Shown: positions 37,767 through 47,219, counted from the stretch's first letter. The stretch is DNA of 64,000 nucleotides from Chitinophagaceae bacterium (GCA_016710745.1 JADJVB010000010.1:248001-312000), one strand, 5' to 3'. Made by a program: numbers and translations. Notes: generated by a model not told the origin, from the letters alone.

Positions 37767-39752
37767 TCAATTGGCAGCAACGGGCAAAGCGAAAATAAAA
37801 CGACTGCCTTTCCCTGCTGTACTTTCGGCCCAAATGCGCCCCTTGTTTTTTTCAATAAGCTCTTTGCAGAGTATCAGTCCAAGACCTGTTCCCTTTTCCG
37901 CTGATTGGCCAACTGTGTTAACATCTTCCTCCACCTTAAATAATTTGCTGATGTCTTCTGCCGAAATACCAATGCCGGAATCTGCGACGCAGAAATGCAG
38001 CTCTTCCTTTTTTTGAACAACACTCAGTTCAATCTTTCCACCATCGGGCGTAAATTTAACCGCGTTGGAGAGCAGGTTACGAACCACCGTTTTTATCATA
38101 TTTCTATCGGCCCAAACATAAAAAGATTCGTTTATGTTTACCGAAACCTGCTGATTTTTTTGCATCAGGTTATTTTGAAAAAGTCTGGTGTTGTCCGCTG
38201 CCAGCTCTGCCAAAGAAATTTTTTCGGGAGTAAAGGGCAGTTTACCAATTTGTGAAATGGCCCAGTTGAGCAGGTTTTGAAGCAGATCGTACAATTGGTT
38301 TGCTGATTGATTAAGCCGCCCGATAAAAAAATCGATTTCTTCTTTACTTATCTGTAGTTTGTTATCGCTTAAGTTTTGTGTAATGGATCGAAAAGCAGAT
38401 AATGGATTTTTGAGATCATGTGCTACAATAGCAAAGAGTTTGTCTTTGGTTGCATTCAGCGTTTGCAATTCTGCATTTTTAGCTGCCAGCAAGCGGTTTG
38501 TTTTTTGTTTAAAGTGATACCGGTTCCAGAGAATCAAACCCAACAACAAGATCAGCGCAGCCAAAACAATTAAGAAAATATTTGTTTTATGCTGTACTTC
38601 TTTTTCTTTATTCAGTAATAAGATCTGTTTGTCTTTTTTTTCTGTTTCGTACAAAGCCTGCATTTCAGCAACACGCTGGTTGCTTTCCTGGGTATAAACC
38701 GAGTCGTGCATATTTATATATTGTTGCAGATAATTATATGCATTGCCATTATCACCTTTACCGGCATAAGCTTCAGCCAGGAATTTAAGCGCATTCTGCT
38801 CATGAAATTTAAAATCAATTCCCTTTAAAATTTGCAGCCCTTCTTTCAGCAGGGGAATACTTTTGTCGTACTGTTTTAGCTTTACCCGCGCGTGGCCGGA
38901 GTTGATGAGGTTGATGGCTATACCTTCCTGGTTGCTTCGTTCCCTGTCTATCTGTAACGCGTTTTCATATGCTGTTAAAGCATTTGTATATTGCTCCTTA
39001 TCAAAATAAATATTACCAATATTCGACCGGGCCGTTGCAATTCCTCTTTTGTTTTCGTACTGTTCCGAATTTTGTAAAGATTGCTGATACCAGAATAGCG
39101 CACTGTCTGATCTTTTTGTGTCGTAATACACATTGCCAATATTGTTCATTGTGGATGCCAGGTTTCTTCCCTGGTTAAGCAATTGTTTTATGGCCAGTGC
39201 TTTTTTTAAATATTGTAGCGCATTAGGATAGTCCTTCTTATCCATATACAAAGAGCCAAGGTTATTGTATGTGGCGCCCAAGCCTTCTTTGTCGTTAATA
39301 GCATCGTTGATACGTAATGCCTGCAGCATATAATCGGCGCCTTTTGCAAAATCAGACTGATAATAATAATAGCCGCCAATACTTAACAGTGCTGTTGCTT
39401 TTCCTTTTTCAATATTCGCTGATTCAAAAATCCTCAGCGCCTTTTGATAATTGAACAGGGCGCTGTCATAATGGCCTTGAATATCATGAATAATGCCCAG
39501 TGTATGCCATGCAAAGCCTTCGCCTTTTTTGAACTTAATTTTTATTGCCTGCTGCAATGCGAATGAACCAAGCAATAAAGCGGTATCGACATTTGAAAAC
39601 CGGTGAATGTTGGCGAGCTGAAGTGAAAGATTGATTCGCTGGGTATCTGATTTTTCTTTACTGAGCAGTTGCTGTAGACTGTCGATGGTTTTTTGCTGGG
39701 CAAACGCCTCTGCACAAAAAAAGAAGGCCAAAACAACGAACAGGAATTTCAT
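37767..39752 (-). CDS. TPR-containing sensor histidine kinase
   Basis: About 661 residues from ATG 39752. It has a signal sequence (LFVVLAFFFCAEAFAQ), then about seven TPR repeats with Tyr/Ala-rich helices (residues 55-340; for example AIKFKKGEGFAWHTLGIIHDIQGHYDSALFNYQKAL). A coiled segment follows, one membrane helix TNIFLIVLAALILLLGLILW, a HisKA domain with the phospho-acceptor in IVAHDLKNPLSAF, and a HATPase domain with DSGIGISAEDI and GTGLGLILCKELI. The periplasmic TPR sensor input is typical of Bacteroidota. It is coupled to the LuxR-type regulator gene 13 bp downstream. The signal is unknown. Confidence 0.93.
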   Translation of the reverse strand: MKFLFVVLAFFFCAEAFAQQKTIDSLQQLLSKEKSDTQRINLSLQLANIHRFSNVDTALLLGSFALQQAIKIKFKKGEGFAWHTLGIIHDIQGHYDSALFNYQKALRIFESANIEKGKATALLSIGGYYYYQSDFAKGADYMLQALRINDAINDKEGLGATYNNLGSLYMDKKDYPNALQYLKKALAIKQLLNQGRNLASTMNNIGNVYYDTKRSDSALFWYQQSLQNSEQYENKRGIATARSNIGNIYFDKEQYTNALTAYENALQIDRERSNQEGIAINLINSGHARVKLKQYDKSIPLLKEGLQILKGIDFKFHEQNALKFLAEAYAGKGDNGNAYNYLQQYINMHDSVYTQESNQRVAEMQALYETEKKDKQILLLNKEKEVQHKTNIFLIVLAALILLLGLILWNRYHFKQKTNRLLAAKNAELQTLNATKDKLFAIVAHDLKNPLSAFRSITQNLSDNKLQISKEEIDFFIGRLNQSANQLYDLLQNLLNWAISQIGKLPFTPEKISLAELAADNTRLFQNNLMQKNQQVSVNINESFYVWADRNMIKTVVRNLLSNAVKFTPDGGKIELSVVQKKEELHFCVADSGIGISAEDISKLFKVEEDVNTVGQSAEKGTGLGLILCKELIEKNKGRIWAESTAGKGSRFIFALPVAAN

Positions 39753-39802
39753 TTGCATAAACAATTACATAATTGTTTACCTAAGATAAGTAAATGTTTT
39801 GG

Positions 39803-40531
39803 CTAAATTGCCAGTTTGCCATCTTTGTAAATTACCAGAACATTAGCGTTATCAGCCGTAAGACAAAAGCGAATATCTTCTTCCAGTCCATAGCCAGACA
39901 GGCGCTGGTAATGCGACGCATTCTTGGACTTCATAAATGCAAACAGGTCTTCTTTAGCATCCTTATACATGGAAGCTGCCATTTGCGATGAATCGCAATT
40001 GATTGAAAAATGTTTACCGATGCGGCTTATAATGGCACCGGCGAAAAGCGTGTCCTCAATATTCACCCTGCTTTTCCAGGCAGCACAGCCTAAAATTACA
40101 TTTTGATTTTGTGCCACTAAATAATCACATACGGCCGAAAGGTTTGGGAACGAGCCGGTGATGATTCCTTTTGCATTTTTATCTAATGCCATTTGTAACA
40201 ATCTTGTACCATTTGTGGTGGTAAGTACCAGGGTTTTGCCTTCAATAAATTCGCGGGGATATTCAAAAGGCGAATTGCCATAGTTGAGTCCTTCGGCAAT
40301 TTGCCCGTCGCGTTCTCCGGCGGTGATGCTGTCTATCTGTTTCCCGATACGGATACACTCGGCAACACTGTCAACCGGAATTACGGCCTTTGCCCCATTG
40401 TACAAGGCTGTAGCAATAGTAGAAGTTGCCCTTAAAACATCAATGATCACCACGATGCTTTTTTCCGCTTCATATAAATTCAGCAATGCCGGCGACAGGC
40501 AGGTAAATAATTCGGGTTTGTTTGTTTGCAT
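39803..40531 (-). CDS. comB: 2-phosphosulfolactate phosphatase family protein (ComB-like)
   Basis: A 242-residue protein from ATG 40531 (MQTNKPELFTCLSPALL), 12 bp after the stop of the SRPBCC gene. The ComB signature is present: VIIDVLRATSTIATAL, then GERDGQIAEGLNYGNSPFEY, then LVLTTTNGTRLL, then LGCAAWKSRVNIEDTLFAG. In methanogens this Mg-dependent enzyme makes sulfolactate for coenzyme M. Bacteroidota do not make CoM, and a role in sulfonate or sulfonolipid metabolism has been proposed; that is inference here, as no other sulfonate gene is in view. The pairing with the SRPBCC gene may be only transcriptional. Confidence 0.88.
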   Translation of the reverse strand: MQTNKPELFTCLSPALLNLYEAEKSIVVIIDVLRATSTIATALYNGAKAVIPVDSVAECIRIGKQIDSITAGERDGQIAEGLNYGNSPFEYPREFIEGKTLVLTTTNGTRLLQMALDKNAKGIITGSFPNLSAVCDYLVAQNQNVILGCAAWKSRVNIEDTLFAGAIISRIGKHFSINCDSSQMAASMYKDAKEDLFAFMKSKNASHYQRLSGYGLEEDIRFCLTADNANVLVIYKDGKLAI

Positions 40532-40542
40532 GTTTTTCAAAT

Positions 40543-41016
40543 TTAAACCAAAATAGTTTTCCATTTTTGCGTTTCCGCATAGTCTTTAATTACCGCGTTT
40601 CTGTGAATCAGTAATTTCTCAATGTATGATTTCAGGTAGATGCTGTTGACAATTTTACCCAGCAGGCCATACGGACTTTCAAAATTGACCAGGTCGATCA
40701 CAATGGTGCCGTTTTCAGCAGCTTTAAAATAGTGCTCGTGTTGAAAAATTGTAAAATCGCCTTTAACCATTTCATCAATAAATGATTCCGGAATTTTCAT
40801 CTCCGAAATCCTTGAAGTAAATTGCCTGGTTTTAAAAAGATGTTTAGCCTGCCAGGTTACTGTTTCATTTTTATTGATCAGCCCCGTCATTACCCCGTCG
40901 ATCGCTTTTTCGTGGGTGGCGGCAGTTGAGATCTGGTGCAGGTTAATACTCCGGCTTAAATCGAAAACCCGTTCAATGGGAGCGGCTATAAAAGTAGTTA
41001 TATGTATTTTGGGCAT
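40543..41016 (-). CDS. SRPBCC-family (START-like) protein
   Basis: A 157-residue single-domain protein. The opening IHITTFIAAPIERVFDLSRSINLHQ is the typical start of the SRPBCC cavity fold. The middle ETVTWQAKHLFKTRQFTSRISEM and the ending SPYGLLGKIVNSIYLKSYIEKLLIHRNAVIK match the beta-sheet and long C-terminal helix. These proteins bind small hydrophobic ligands, and no ligand is indicated. It is 12 bp upstream of comB on the same strand. The intergenic region 41017-41203 upstream carries ATAATGG-type repeats. Confidence 0.82.
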   Translation of the reverse strand: MPKIHITTFIAAPIERVFDLSRSINLHQISTAATHEKAIDGVMTGLINKNETVTWQAKHLFKTRQFTSRISEMKIPESFIDEMVKGDFTIFQHEHYFKAAENGTIVIDLVNFESPYGLLGKIVNSIYLKSYIEKLLIHRNAVIKDYAETQKWKTILV

Positions 41017-41022
41017 TGTTTA

Positions 41023-41085
41023 TTAATGGATAATGAGTCAGTGGATAAATTATTAATGGACAATTGATAATTGATAATGGGTTAG
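41023..41085. repeat. Low-complexity TAATGGATAATG-type intergenic repeat
   Basis: Overlapping copies of ATTAATGGATAATG, GTGGATAAATTATTAATGG and ACAATTGATAATTGATAATGG fill this gap. Related strings occur at 51672-51700, 51767-51797 and, inverted, 56547-56585. They look like one dispersed intergenic repeat family of this genome. Confidence 0.6.
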
Positions 41086-41203
41086 ATCCAAACAGTTTTG
41101 TGGAATAAGCAAACCATACAATTCTAAAAAATTATCCATGCCAGCATCCCGCGGATGAGCAACTAATGAATTATCCCCGCCTGAACGAGTAGTAGGGCCG
41201 GCA

Positions 41204-42289
41204 CTACACAAACGGTGTTTTAACAACCTTAGCTTTAAGTAACGTATTTCGAACGGCAATAAAAATTTCGCTTCCGTTTGCCGCAGCATTGATATCAACA
41301 TACCCCATACCTATGGCCTTACCCAGGGTTGGCGATTGTGTGCCCGATGTTACTCTTCCGATCACATTTTCTGCTGCATCTTTTATTTCGTAACCATGCC
41401 GGGCAATCCCTTTATCAAGCATTTCGAACCCAACCAGTTTTTTGGTTACCCCTTCGGCTTTTTGTTTTTCAAAAAATGCGCTGTTGGTAAAGGCCTTGCT
41501 GAACTTGGTTATCCAACCCAGGCCGGCTTCCAGCGGTGACGTGGTATCATCGATATCATTACCATATAAACAAAAGCCCATTTCCAGGCGCAACGTATCC
41601 CGGGCACCCAGGCCAATGGGTTTAATGCCGCCTTTTTTTCCCGCCTCTAAAATGGCATCCCAGATTTTGGATGCATCGTCATCCTTATCTTCGAAATAGA
41701 TCTCCACGCCACCGGCACCGGTATAACCCGTTGCGCTGATCAACACATTTTCAACACCGGCAAAACGGCCTTTGGTAAAGGTGTAATATTTCAGGTTCAT
41801 GATATCCATGTCGGTGAGTGGCTGTAACATCCTGGTTGCATTGGGCCCCTGGATGGCCAGCAGCGCTGTTTTATCCGAAATATTGTGCATCTCCACCCCT
41901 TTGTCGTTAAACTGTTTGATCCAGTTCCAGTCTTTTTCTATATTGCTGGCGTTTACCACCAGCATGTAAGCATTATTTTCTTCCAGGCAATATACCAACA
42001 GATCGTCAACAATGCCTCCATCCGTATTGGGCAGGCAACTGTATTGTGCCTTACCTGCGGTTAATTTAGACGCTTCGTTGCTGGTTACCTGCTGTATCAG
42101 GTCGAGGGCATGTTCCCCTTTTAAAACAAACTCACCCATATGACTTACATCAAAAACGCCTGCTGAGTTTCGCACAGCCGCGTGTTCGTCGTTAATGCCC
42201 GAATAACTAATGGGCATATTATAGCCCGCAAATTCGGCCATGCGTGCAGCCAGGGCAATATGCTTTTGTGTAAATGGTGTATTTTTCAT
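41204..42289 (-). CDS. gcvT: Aminomethyltransferase (glycine cleavage T protein)
   Basis: A 361-residue protein matching GcvT throughout: the start FTQKHIALAARMAEFAGYNMPISY, the SSMGEF-like FDVSHMGEFVLKG, the folate-site block YTGAGGVEIYF, then GLGARDTLRLEMGFCLYGNDID and the ending SGTQSPTLGKAIGMGYVD. It transfers the aminomethyl group from the H protein to tetrahydrofolate, releasing ammonia. No gcvP or gcvH is adjacent. I looked for a glycine riboswitch in 42290-42370 and saw none. An inverted hairpin terminator for the upstream gene lies at 42375-42403, so gcvT has its own promoter. Confidence 0.95.
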   Translation of the reverse strand: MKNTPFTQKHIALAARMAEFAGYNMPISYSGINDEHAAVRNSAGVFDVSHMGEFVLKGEHALDLIQQVTSNEASKLTAGKAQYSCLPNTDGGIVDDLLVYCLEENNAYMLVVNASNIEKDWNWIKQFNDKGVEMHNISDKTALLAIQGPNATRMLQPLTDMDIMNLKYYTFTKGRFAGVENVLISATGYTGAGGVEIYFEDKDDDASKIWDAILEAGKKGGIKPIGLGARDTLRLEMGFCLYGNDIDDTTSPLEAGLGWITKFSKAFTNSAFFEKQKAEGVTKKLVGFEMLDKGIARHGYEIKDAAENVIGRVTSGTQSPTLGKAIGMGYVDINAAANGSEIFIAVRNTLLKAKVVKTPFV

Positions 42290-42374
42290 TGAAGCGTTTT
42301 TTTAAACAATTTGATCCGGTGCAAATGTAAAATAAAATCCCGAGGGTATGGCCCGGCGTTTGAAATCACAGGGT

Positions 42375-42403
42375 AAAAAAAATCCCCCCGAAAAATCGGG
42401 GGG
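42375..42403 (-). terminator. Strong Rho-independent terminator for the 42444 lipoprotein gene
   Basis: On the minus strand TCGGGGGG-type and CCCCCCGA-type arms (42396-42403 with 42384-42391) form an 8-bp GC stem, followed by eight U from the A-run 42375-42382. It lies 40 bp past the stop at 42444. Confidence 0.85.
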
Positions 42404-42443
42404 GGGTGTTTGCTTCAACTTCAACTCAACTATTGAAACGATT

Positions 42444-42821
42444 TTAATTATCCTTCAGTATATCTTCCAAATCCCTGCAAATTTGTTTTACCCTGGTTAA
42501 AGCGACTTCCGAATTGCCGTCTTTATTAATGCTGATTTGTAACCTGCCCCGATCTGCATTGATATAGATCGATGAATAATCATCCAACAACACTTCCTCT
42601 TTTCCTGACCGGTCAACAACCGAAACCACGCTGCTACCCAACAAATGTTTATCCAGGTAAACCTTTACTTCATGTGTGCGGTGCGGTTCAAACTTCGCAT
42701 CCATTTCAAATTCGTCATCATCATCTGTTTCGGTAATTGACAGGTTATGGTGATGAAAACAGGATGTTAGCGCGGGTAATAAAATGAACCCCAAAACAGC
42801 AACTATAAAATATTTTTTCAT
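42444..42821 (-). CDS. Small acidic putative lipoprotein
   Basis: A 125-residue protein with a lipoprotein signal (lipobox PALTSC, Cys21) followed by a His/Asp-rich stretch (HHHNLSITETDDDDEFEMDA). The rest is a beta domain (HEVKVYLDKHLLGSSVVSVVDRSGKEEVLLDDY) and a short helix. It is probably in the outer membrane or periplasm. It follows the PspC gene by 33 bp on the same strand and ends in the terminator at 42375-42403, so it is the last gene of the PadR/PspC operon. The His/Asp cluster could bind metal, which is only a guess. Confidence 0.75.
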   Translation of the reverse strand: MKKYFIVAVLGFILLPALTSCFHHHNLSITETDDDDEFEMDAKFEPHRTHEVKVYLDKHLLGSSVVSVVDRSGKEEVLLDDYSSIYINADRGRLQISINKDGNSEVALTRVKQICRDLEDILKDN

Positions 42822-42854
42822 GGCAACAGGTGTTGGTGGTGAACTAAATTTTTC

Positions 42855-45035
42855 CTAAATATTGATCAGCCGGTTGTAAACAGATTCCAATGAGCTAATT
42901 GGTGCCGGTTCGGTATTGTTACCGATCTTCTCCAGTTGTTGCTCAATTTTTTCTTTTACTTTCTGCAGCGAGTCTTTTAATCTTTGCTTTTCCTGCTCTT
43001 GCTTCATGTTTAAAGAATCAACCTTGTTCAAGGGTTCGCCATTTTCGTACCGGTAATTATCGTTGTCATCGGTAATGATCTCTACTCCGTTGCCGTTTAT
43101 ATTGATCACACTCGATCCTGGTCTGCGCGACTTGTCGGCGGGCGTTCCCTTTAAATCGTACAAATGGCCATCCGCATTCATTTTGTACTCAACTCCGTCT
43201 TTCCAGTCATTAACATCTTCATCGGAATTAAAGTACCAATCATCATTATTCCGGTCTCTGCCAAAATGCACATTATTGAACCAGCTAACCGACCTGTCTA
43301 TTTTGATCCTTTTTCCTACGGGCACATAAATGGTGAGTACAACCCGTTGGTTGCGGAACTTATCGGTTTTGTTTATGGCTATCCCTTTATCCATCAACAG
43401 TACCGAGTCTGATTGTACGCCGCTGTACAGGATTTGTGCAGCATTATTATCGGCAATGGTTCTTGATCTGCCGGTTGCCATTTTAATTACCGTTACCTTA
43501 AAACTATCGGTTTTTGATTTTACAATTCGAACTTCAACATTGTTAACAAATGCGGTATCGTCCTGAATTCGCTCAAAAGGTTCAAAGCGGATAAACCTCC
43601 GGTTGCTGTATTTTTCGAGTGGCGTACGGGCTGTTATTTCCAATTTATCGACAGTGGGATTATTTAATGCGATTTCCTGCTCTGCTGTGTCGCGGCTGTT
43701 GTAAGCAAAGTCGCGGCTGATTGAGGAAATCAAAAGTACAATACAAACCCAGCCAACAACCCATAAGGCGCCAAATGACCAACCGAGTGTATTGCTGTTG
43801 CTTTTACTCCTGGCAATTTTACGAATGATCCAGGTAAGGATTGCGATGATGGGTACAGCAATAAAAAACAGCAGGGTACCCCAGGCAAACAGGTTCTGGT
43901 AATCGTCATGAATAATAAAATCTTTCAGGGGAAATACGCCTACTGAAAATACCGCCAGTACAAACAGGGCTGCAAGTAAAGCCAATCCTACGCATCCAAT
44001 AACAAAATAGGCGAATATTTTAAAGATCATGGCAATTACGTTGCCCAAACCACCACGGTTTCGCCTGGTAAAATTCTTAACATCTTCGGTAACCATGCTG
44101 GCTTTTTCGGCGGCTACAGCGGAGGCTTCTTTGCCAAATTTTTCGGCCTTTTTACCAACCCCTTTCATTTCTTCCATTACCGAGGCCTTGATAGAATTCA
44201 TATCCACTTTCTCTCCTTTCATTTCCAGTTTTTCGGAAGTGGTTAAAGCCTCCGGAATCACCATCCACAAAATGATATAGATGATCAGTGAAGTTGGACT
44301 AAAGGTAAACCGCAGGATGTCTCCAAAATCCCATAAGCCGCCCCAATGTCCCCAGCGGGAAATGAAAGAAAGAAATGGAAGCAGGAACAATACCCTCGGT
44401 ATCCAGGCGTTGACGCCGAAATAATTTCCGATACCGCTGCACACACCGGCCAGTATTTTTTCGTCGGGGTCGCGGAATAATTTTTTCCGGGTACCGCCGA
44501 TTTGTACAGAAGCACTGCTTGGTACGGCTATCCACATGATGATATAGGTTAAAAACCCGATGCCGGAGAAAAACAGGATAACAAAAATGATCCGGGCAAT
44601 AACCGTATCAATATTAAAATAGTTTGCCAGGCCGCTGCACACGCCACCCAACACTTTATTGTTCTCATCACGGAACAGTCGTTTGTGCCCGGTTGCAGAA
44701 GAAGAACTGCTGCCTGCTGCCTGCCCGTCCTGGGCAGAAGCAGATGCGGTTGTTTGCGTTTGTCCATCATCCATGGTTTCAAACTCTTCGGGGCGGCCCA
44801 TATTTTTAATGATGGCGTTAACATCATCGTCGGTGATACAGGTAGCGCCTTTGGATAATCTTTCCTGGAACAATTCACCAATACGGCTTTCAATATCATT
44901 GATGATCTCATCCTTTCCTTCTTCATTGGCAAAATGGTGGCTAAGGCTATCGGTATAATTTTTCAGCAGGTCAAAAGCTGATACTTCGATCGGAACAACC
45001 CGTCCCTGGAAGTTTATATTTATTACTTGTTTCAT
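42855..45035 (-). CDS. PspC-domain membrane protein (tandem PspC)
   Basis: About 726 residues from ATG 45035 (MKQVININFQGRVVPIEV); the longer frame upstream has no family support. The N-terminal 100 residues are a short regulatory domain. Two PspC domains follow: KRLFRDENNKVLGGVCSGLANYFNID, and RKKLFRDPDEKILAGVCSGIGNYFGVN. Then come several membrane helices, a Lys/Ala-rich segment and a long periplasmic C-terminal beta region with an acidic tail. Related Bacteroidota genes are paired with a PadR regulator, as here (82 bp upstream). The expected role is envelope stress sensing by analogy with Psp and LiaF systems. Confidence 0.88.
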   Translation of the reverse strand: MKQVININFQGRVVPIEVSAFDLLKNYTDSLSHHFANEEGKDEIINDIESRIGELFQERLSKGATCITDDDVNAIIKNMGRPEEFETMDDGQTQTTASASAQDGQAAGSSSSSATGHKRLFRDENNKVLGGVCSGLANYFNIDTVIARIIFVILFFSGIGFLTYIIMWIAVPSSASVQIGGTRKKLFRDPDEKILAGVCSGIGNYFGVNAWIPRVLFLLPFLSFISRWGHWGGLWDFGDILRFTFSPTSLIIYIILWMVIPEALTTSEKLEMKGEKVDMNSIKASVMEEMKGVGKKAEKFGKEASAVAAEKASMVTEDVKNFTRRNRGGLGNVIAMIFKIFAYFVIGCVGLALLAALFVLAVFSVGVFPLKDFIIHDDYQNLFAWGTLLFFIAVPIIAILTWIIRKIARSKSNSNTLGWSFGALWVVGWVCIVLLISSISRDFAYNSRDTAEQEIALNNPTVDKLEITARTPLEKYSNRRFIRFEPFERIQDDTAFVNNVEVRIVKSKTDSFKVTVIKMATGRSRTIADNNAAQILYSGVQSDSVLLMDKGIAINKTDKFRNQRVVLTIYVPVGKRIKIDRSVSWFNNVHFGRDRNNDDWYFNSDEDVNDWKDGVEYKMNADGHLYDLKGTPADKSRRPGSSVININGNGVEIITDDNDNYRYENGEPLNKVDSLNMKQEQEKQRLKDSLQKVKEKIEQQLEKIGNNTEPAPISSLESVYNRLINI

Positions 45036-45117
45036 GGCTTTAGTTTTTTTTGTTTCGTTAGTTGATTTGTTTCCTAACAATCCCGAAAACTATCGGGACA
45101 TGGCTATAATTTTTCTG

Positions 45118-45555
45118 TTACGTGTTGTTGAAGTTGTTATCCTTGTCCGGATGGCTATCAGGATTAAGGTTGTTGTTAATAATAGGTACCTGGCCGGCCA
45201 CCGTTTCCTCTTCCACCAGCTGAACCTGTTCCGTTTTGGTTAATGCCCTAACGGCATTGGCCAGTTCAAACCAGGTTGACTCCAGTTCCCCGTAAAATCC
45301 TGCGCCTTTTTCGGTGAGCGAGAAATATTTACGTGGGGGGCCGCTTGTACTTTCTTCCCATCTGTACGACAAAAGTTCTGCATTTTTTAGCCTGGTCAAC
45401 AGGGGATACAAAGTACCCTCCAGGATGTTCAGGTTGGCCGCTTTCATTTTTTCAATGATGTCCGAAGGGTAAGCTTCGCCCTCTTTTATGATGGAGAGGA
45501 TGCAAAACTCCAGAACTCCCTTACGCATCTGGCTGGCTGTGTTGTCTATGTTCAT
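45118..45555 (-). CDS. PadR-family transcriptional regulator
   Basis: A 145-residue protein. The winged-helix PadR domain is clear: MRKGVLEFCILSIIKEGEAYPSDIIEKMK, LEGTLYPLLTRLKNAELLSYRWEES, GPPRKYFSLTEKG. A helix and an Asn/Asp-rich tail (IINNNLNPDSHPDKDNN) follow. PadR proteins are repressors that respond to small molecules or envelope damage. The start is set by ATG 45555. It is first in the operon before the PspC gene, so autoregulation of that operon is likely. Confidence 0.93.
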   Translation of the reverse strand: MNIDNTASQMRKGVLEFCILSIIKEGEAYPSDIIEKMKAANLNILEGTLYPLLTRLKNAELLSYRWEESTSGPPRKYFSLTEKGAGFYGELESTWFELANAVRALTKTEQVQLVEEETVAGQVPIINNNLNPDSHPDKDNNFNNT

Positions 45556-46017
45556 GGCTTCAATTTTTTGACCCCAATCCCGACTGCCCTTTTTTGCTGG
45601 CTACTGCTGAGCAGGTTGGATTGTGGTTCTTTTGGAAATAATTTTTTCATGGCTATACTTTAAGAACTTTGAGACAAGATCTAACCGGTTTATCTCCTAT
45701 CACAACACAAAGATAATATTATTTTAGTACTATGCAACACATAATACCATATTTTTATAGTAGTGGGTGGTAAATATTAGCTGTTTTTCTTTGAAATCCT
45801 TTACGGTATTGGTTTTAGTGGTTAAAAAAAATTTTTTATTGACTTGGCTGATTTGACGAACGGCTGAAAACCGGGTTAAATGGCGTGGTTTTAGGTAGTT
45901 TAAACGGCTAATACCCTGCGTTTGGAGCAATCTAACTTCAGTTTCCCTGTTGTTAATGTTTCTATAACTTAGTTATAAACAGGTAACATTAATCCTTGAA
46001 ATCAGTCTATATTGTAG
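45556..46017. other. Gene-free interval
   Basis: No supported gene. A 66-codon minus-strand frame at 45730-45930 has no coding signature. The interval must hold the promoters of the PadR operon and of the lipoprotein gene at 46033. A strong Shine-Dalgarno (AGGAGG, 46019-46024) 8 bp before that gene's ATG is unusual for this phylum. Confidence 0.6.
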
Positions 46018-46032
46018 AAGGAGGAATAAGAT

Positions 46033-47178
46033 ATGAAATACGTTTTTTACCTGTTAACCAGCCTGTTTGCTTTAATAAGCTGTAATACAAGCAAGGATTA
46101 CCTGTCTCATATTGATAAAGACAATACCATTTTTAGCGCGGTAAAAACCTTAAAAAAGCATAGCGACGACAGTAGTGCATTGAGTGCATTGCCGCTGCTG
46201 TATACCGCAGCACAGGAAAGAAATTTAAGAAAAATAAAAAGTTACGGAAGTTCCCTGAACCTGGACCGTTTCGACAAAATACTTTCGGCCTATTACAGCC
46301 TGCAGGAAATGCATGATGCGATCATCGATGTTGACGCTGCCAGCCGCATGGTAAACCCGGTTAATTATACACAAGCCATATACCTGGTTAAACAACAGGC
46401 GGCGGATGACTATTATACCGAAGGCAACAACCTGTTAAGCAAGTCGGGCCGGGATATTGCAAAAAAAGCCTATACCTATTTCAAAAAAGCTGATAAATAT
46501 GTTCCGGGTTATGCCGATGCTGATCTAAAAATGGATGAAGCTTACCAGCAGGCCATTGTAAATGTGGTGATAAACCCGGTGCAGGATAATTCTTACTTTT
46601 TTAACAGCGGTTGGGGTAACTATGGCTATAACTACAGCAACGAGTATTTTCAACAAACCCTGGTCAGGGAACTCAAGGGCCTTAACAACACCCGCTACCC
46701 GGCCCGTTTTTACACTGATTGGGAGGCAAGGCGCGACAATATACAACCCGATTGGGAAGTTAACCTCACCCTGCGTAATATGAACATACCCAGGCCACAA
46801 ACCTATTCTTATAGCCGCAATGTAAGTAAACAGGTAGAAACCGGACGGGATACCAGCGGCCGGATTATTTACCAAACAGTATATGCCACAGTTAATATTG
46901 CCAGGCAGTCATTTACCGCAAATGCTGATATGGAATTGATCATTTCGGATATAGCTACCCGAAAAAATATAACCCAAAATACGTTCCGGGAAGATTACCG
47001 TTGGGAAGAAGAACATGCAACGTACAGTGGCGACAGCCGGGCGCTGGACGCCAACGATTGGGCGATGATAAACGATAATTATTTTAACGAACCCCGCAAG
47101 GAAGATGTATTAAACGAATTGTACCGTAAAATTTATCCTCAGGTAAAAAACCGGATCAGTTATGCGGTGGATTGGTAG
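46033..47178 (+). CDS. Large putative lipoprotein with repeat-like helical domain
   Basis: A 381-residue protein with lipobox ALISC (Cys17). Residues 30-180 are helical and TPR-like (YYSLQEMHDAIIDVDAASRM, DIAKKAYTYFKKADKYVPGYADADLKMDEAY). The rest is a beta-rich domain (YSNEYFQQTLVRELKGL, RPQTYSYSRNVSKQVETG, ITQNTFREDYRWEEEHATY). It is probably surface-exposed or periplasmic. The start is supported by a good Shine-Dalgarno, rare here, which suggests strong translation. It is convergent with feoB. I recognise no named family. Confidence 0.75.
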   Translation: MKYVFYLLTSLFALISCNTSKDYLSHIDKDNTIFSAVKTLKKHSDDSSALSALPLLYTAAQERNLRKIKSYGSSLNLDRFDKILSAYYSLQEMHDAIIDVDAASRMVNPVNYTQAIYLVKQQAADDYYTEGNNLLSKSGRDIAKKAYTYFKKADKYVPGYADADLKMDEAYQQAIVNVVINPVQDNSYFFNSGWGNYGYNYSNEYFQQTLVRELKGLNNTRYPARFYTDWEARRDNIQPDWEVNLTLRNMNIPRPQTYSYSRNVSKQVETGRDTSGRIIYQTVYATVNIARQSFTANADMELIISDIATRKNITQNTFREDYRWEEEHATYSGDSRALDANDWAMINDNYFNEPRKEDVLNELYRKIYPQVKNRISYAVDW

Positions 47179-47182
47179 GAGG

Positions 47183-47219
47183 CCTCTCCTCCCGATCTCC
47201 ATCGGTACCAAAGGAGGGG
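47183..47219. repeat. Nested stem-loop of the CCTCC/GGAGG repeat type between convergent genes
   Basis: CCTCTCCT (47183-47190) pairs with AGGAGGGG (47212-47219), allowing one G-U pair, around an inner CCGAT/ATCGG stem. It belongs to the same style of short GC-rich repeats seen in selD and mnmH. It may serve as a bidirectional terminator for the lipoprotein gene and feoB. Confidence 0.5.

Noticed and set aside
42290..42370. Glycine riboswitch upstream of gcvT
   Set aside because: The leader is short and shows no tandem aptamer-like stems.
45730..45930. 66-codon minus-strand ORF
   Set aside because: No family resemblance, no promoter or ribosome site, and composition typical of intergenic DNA.
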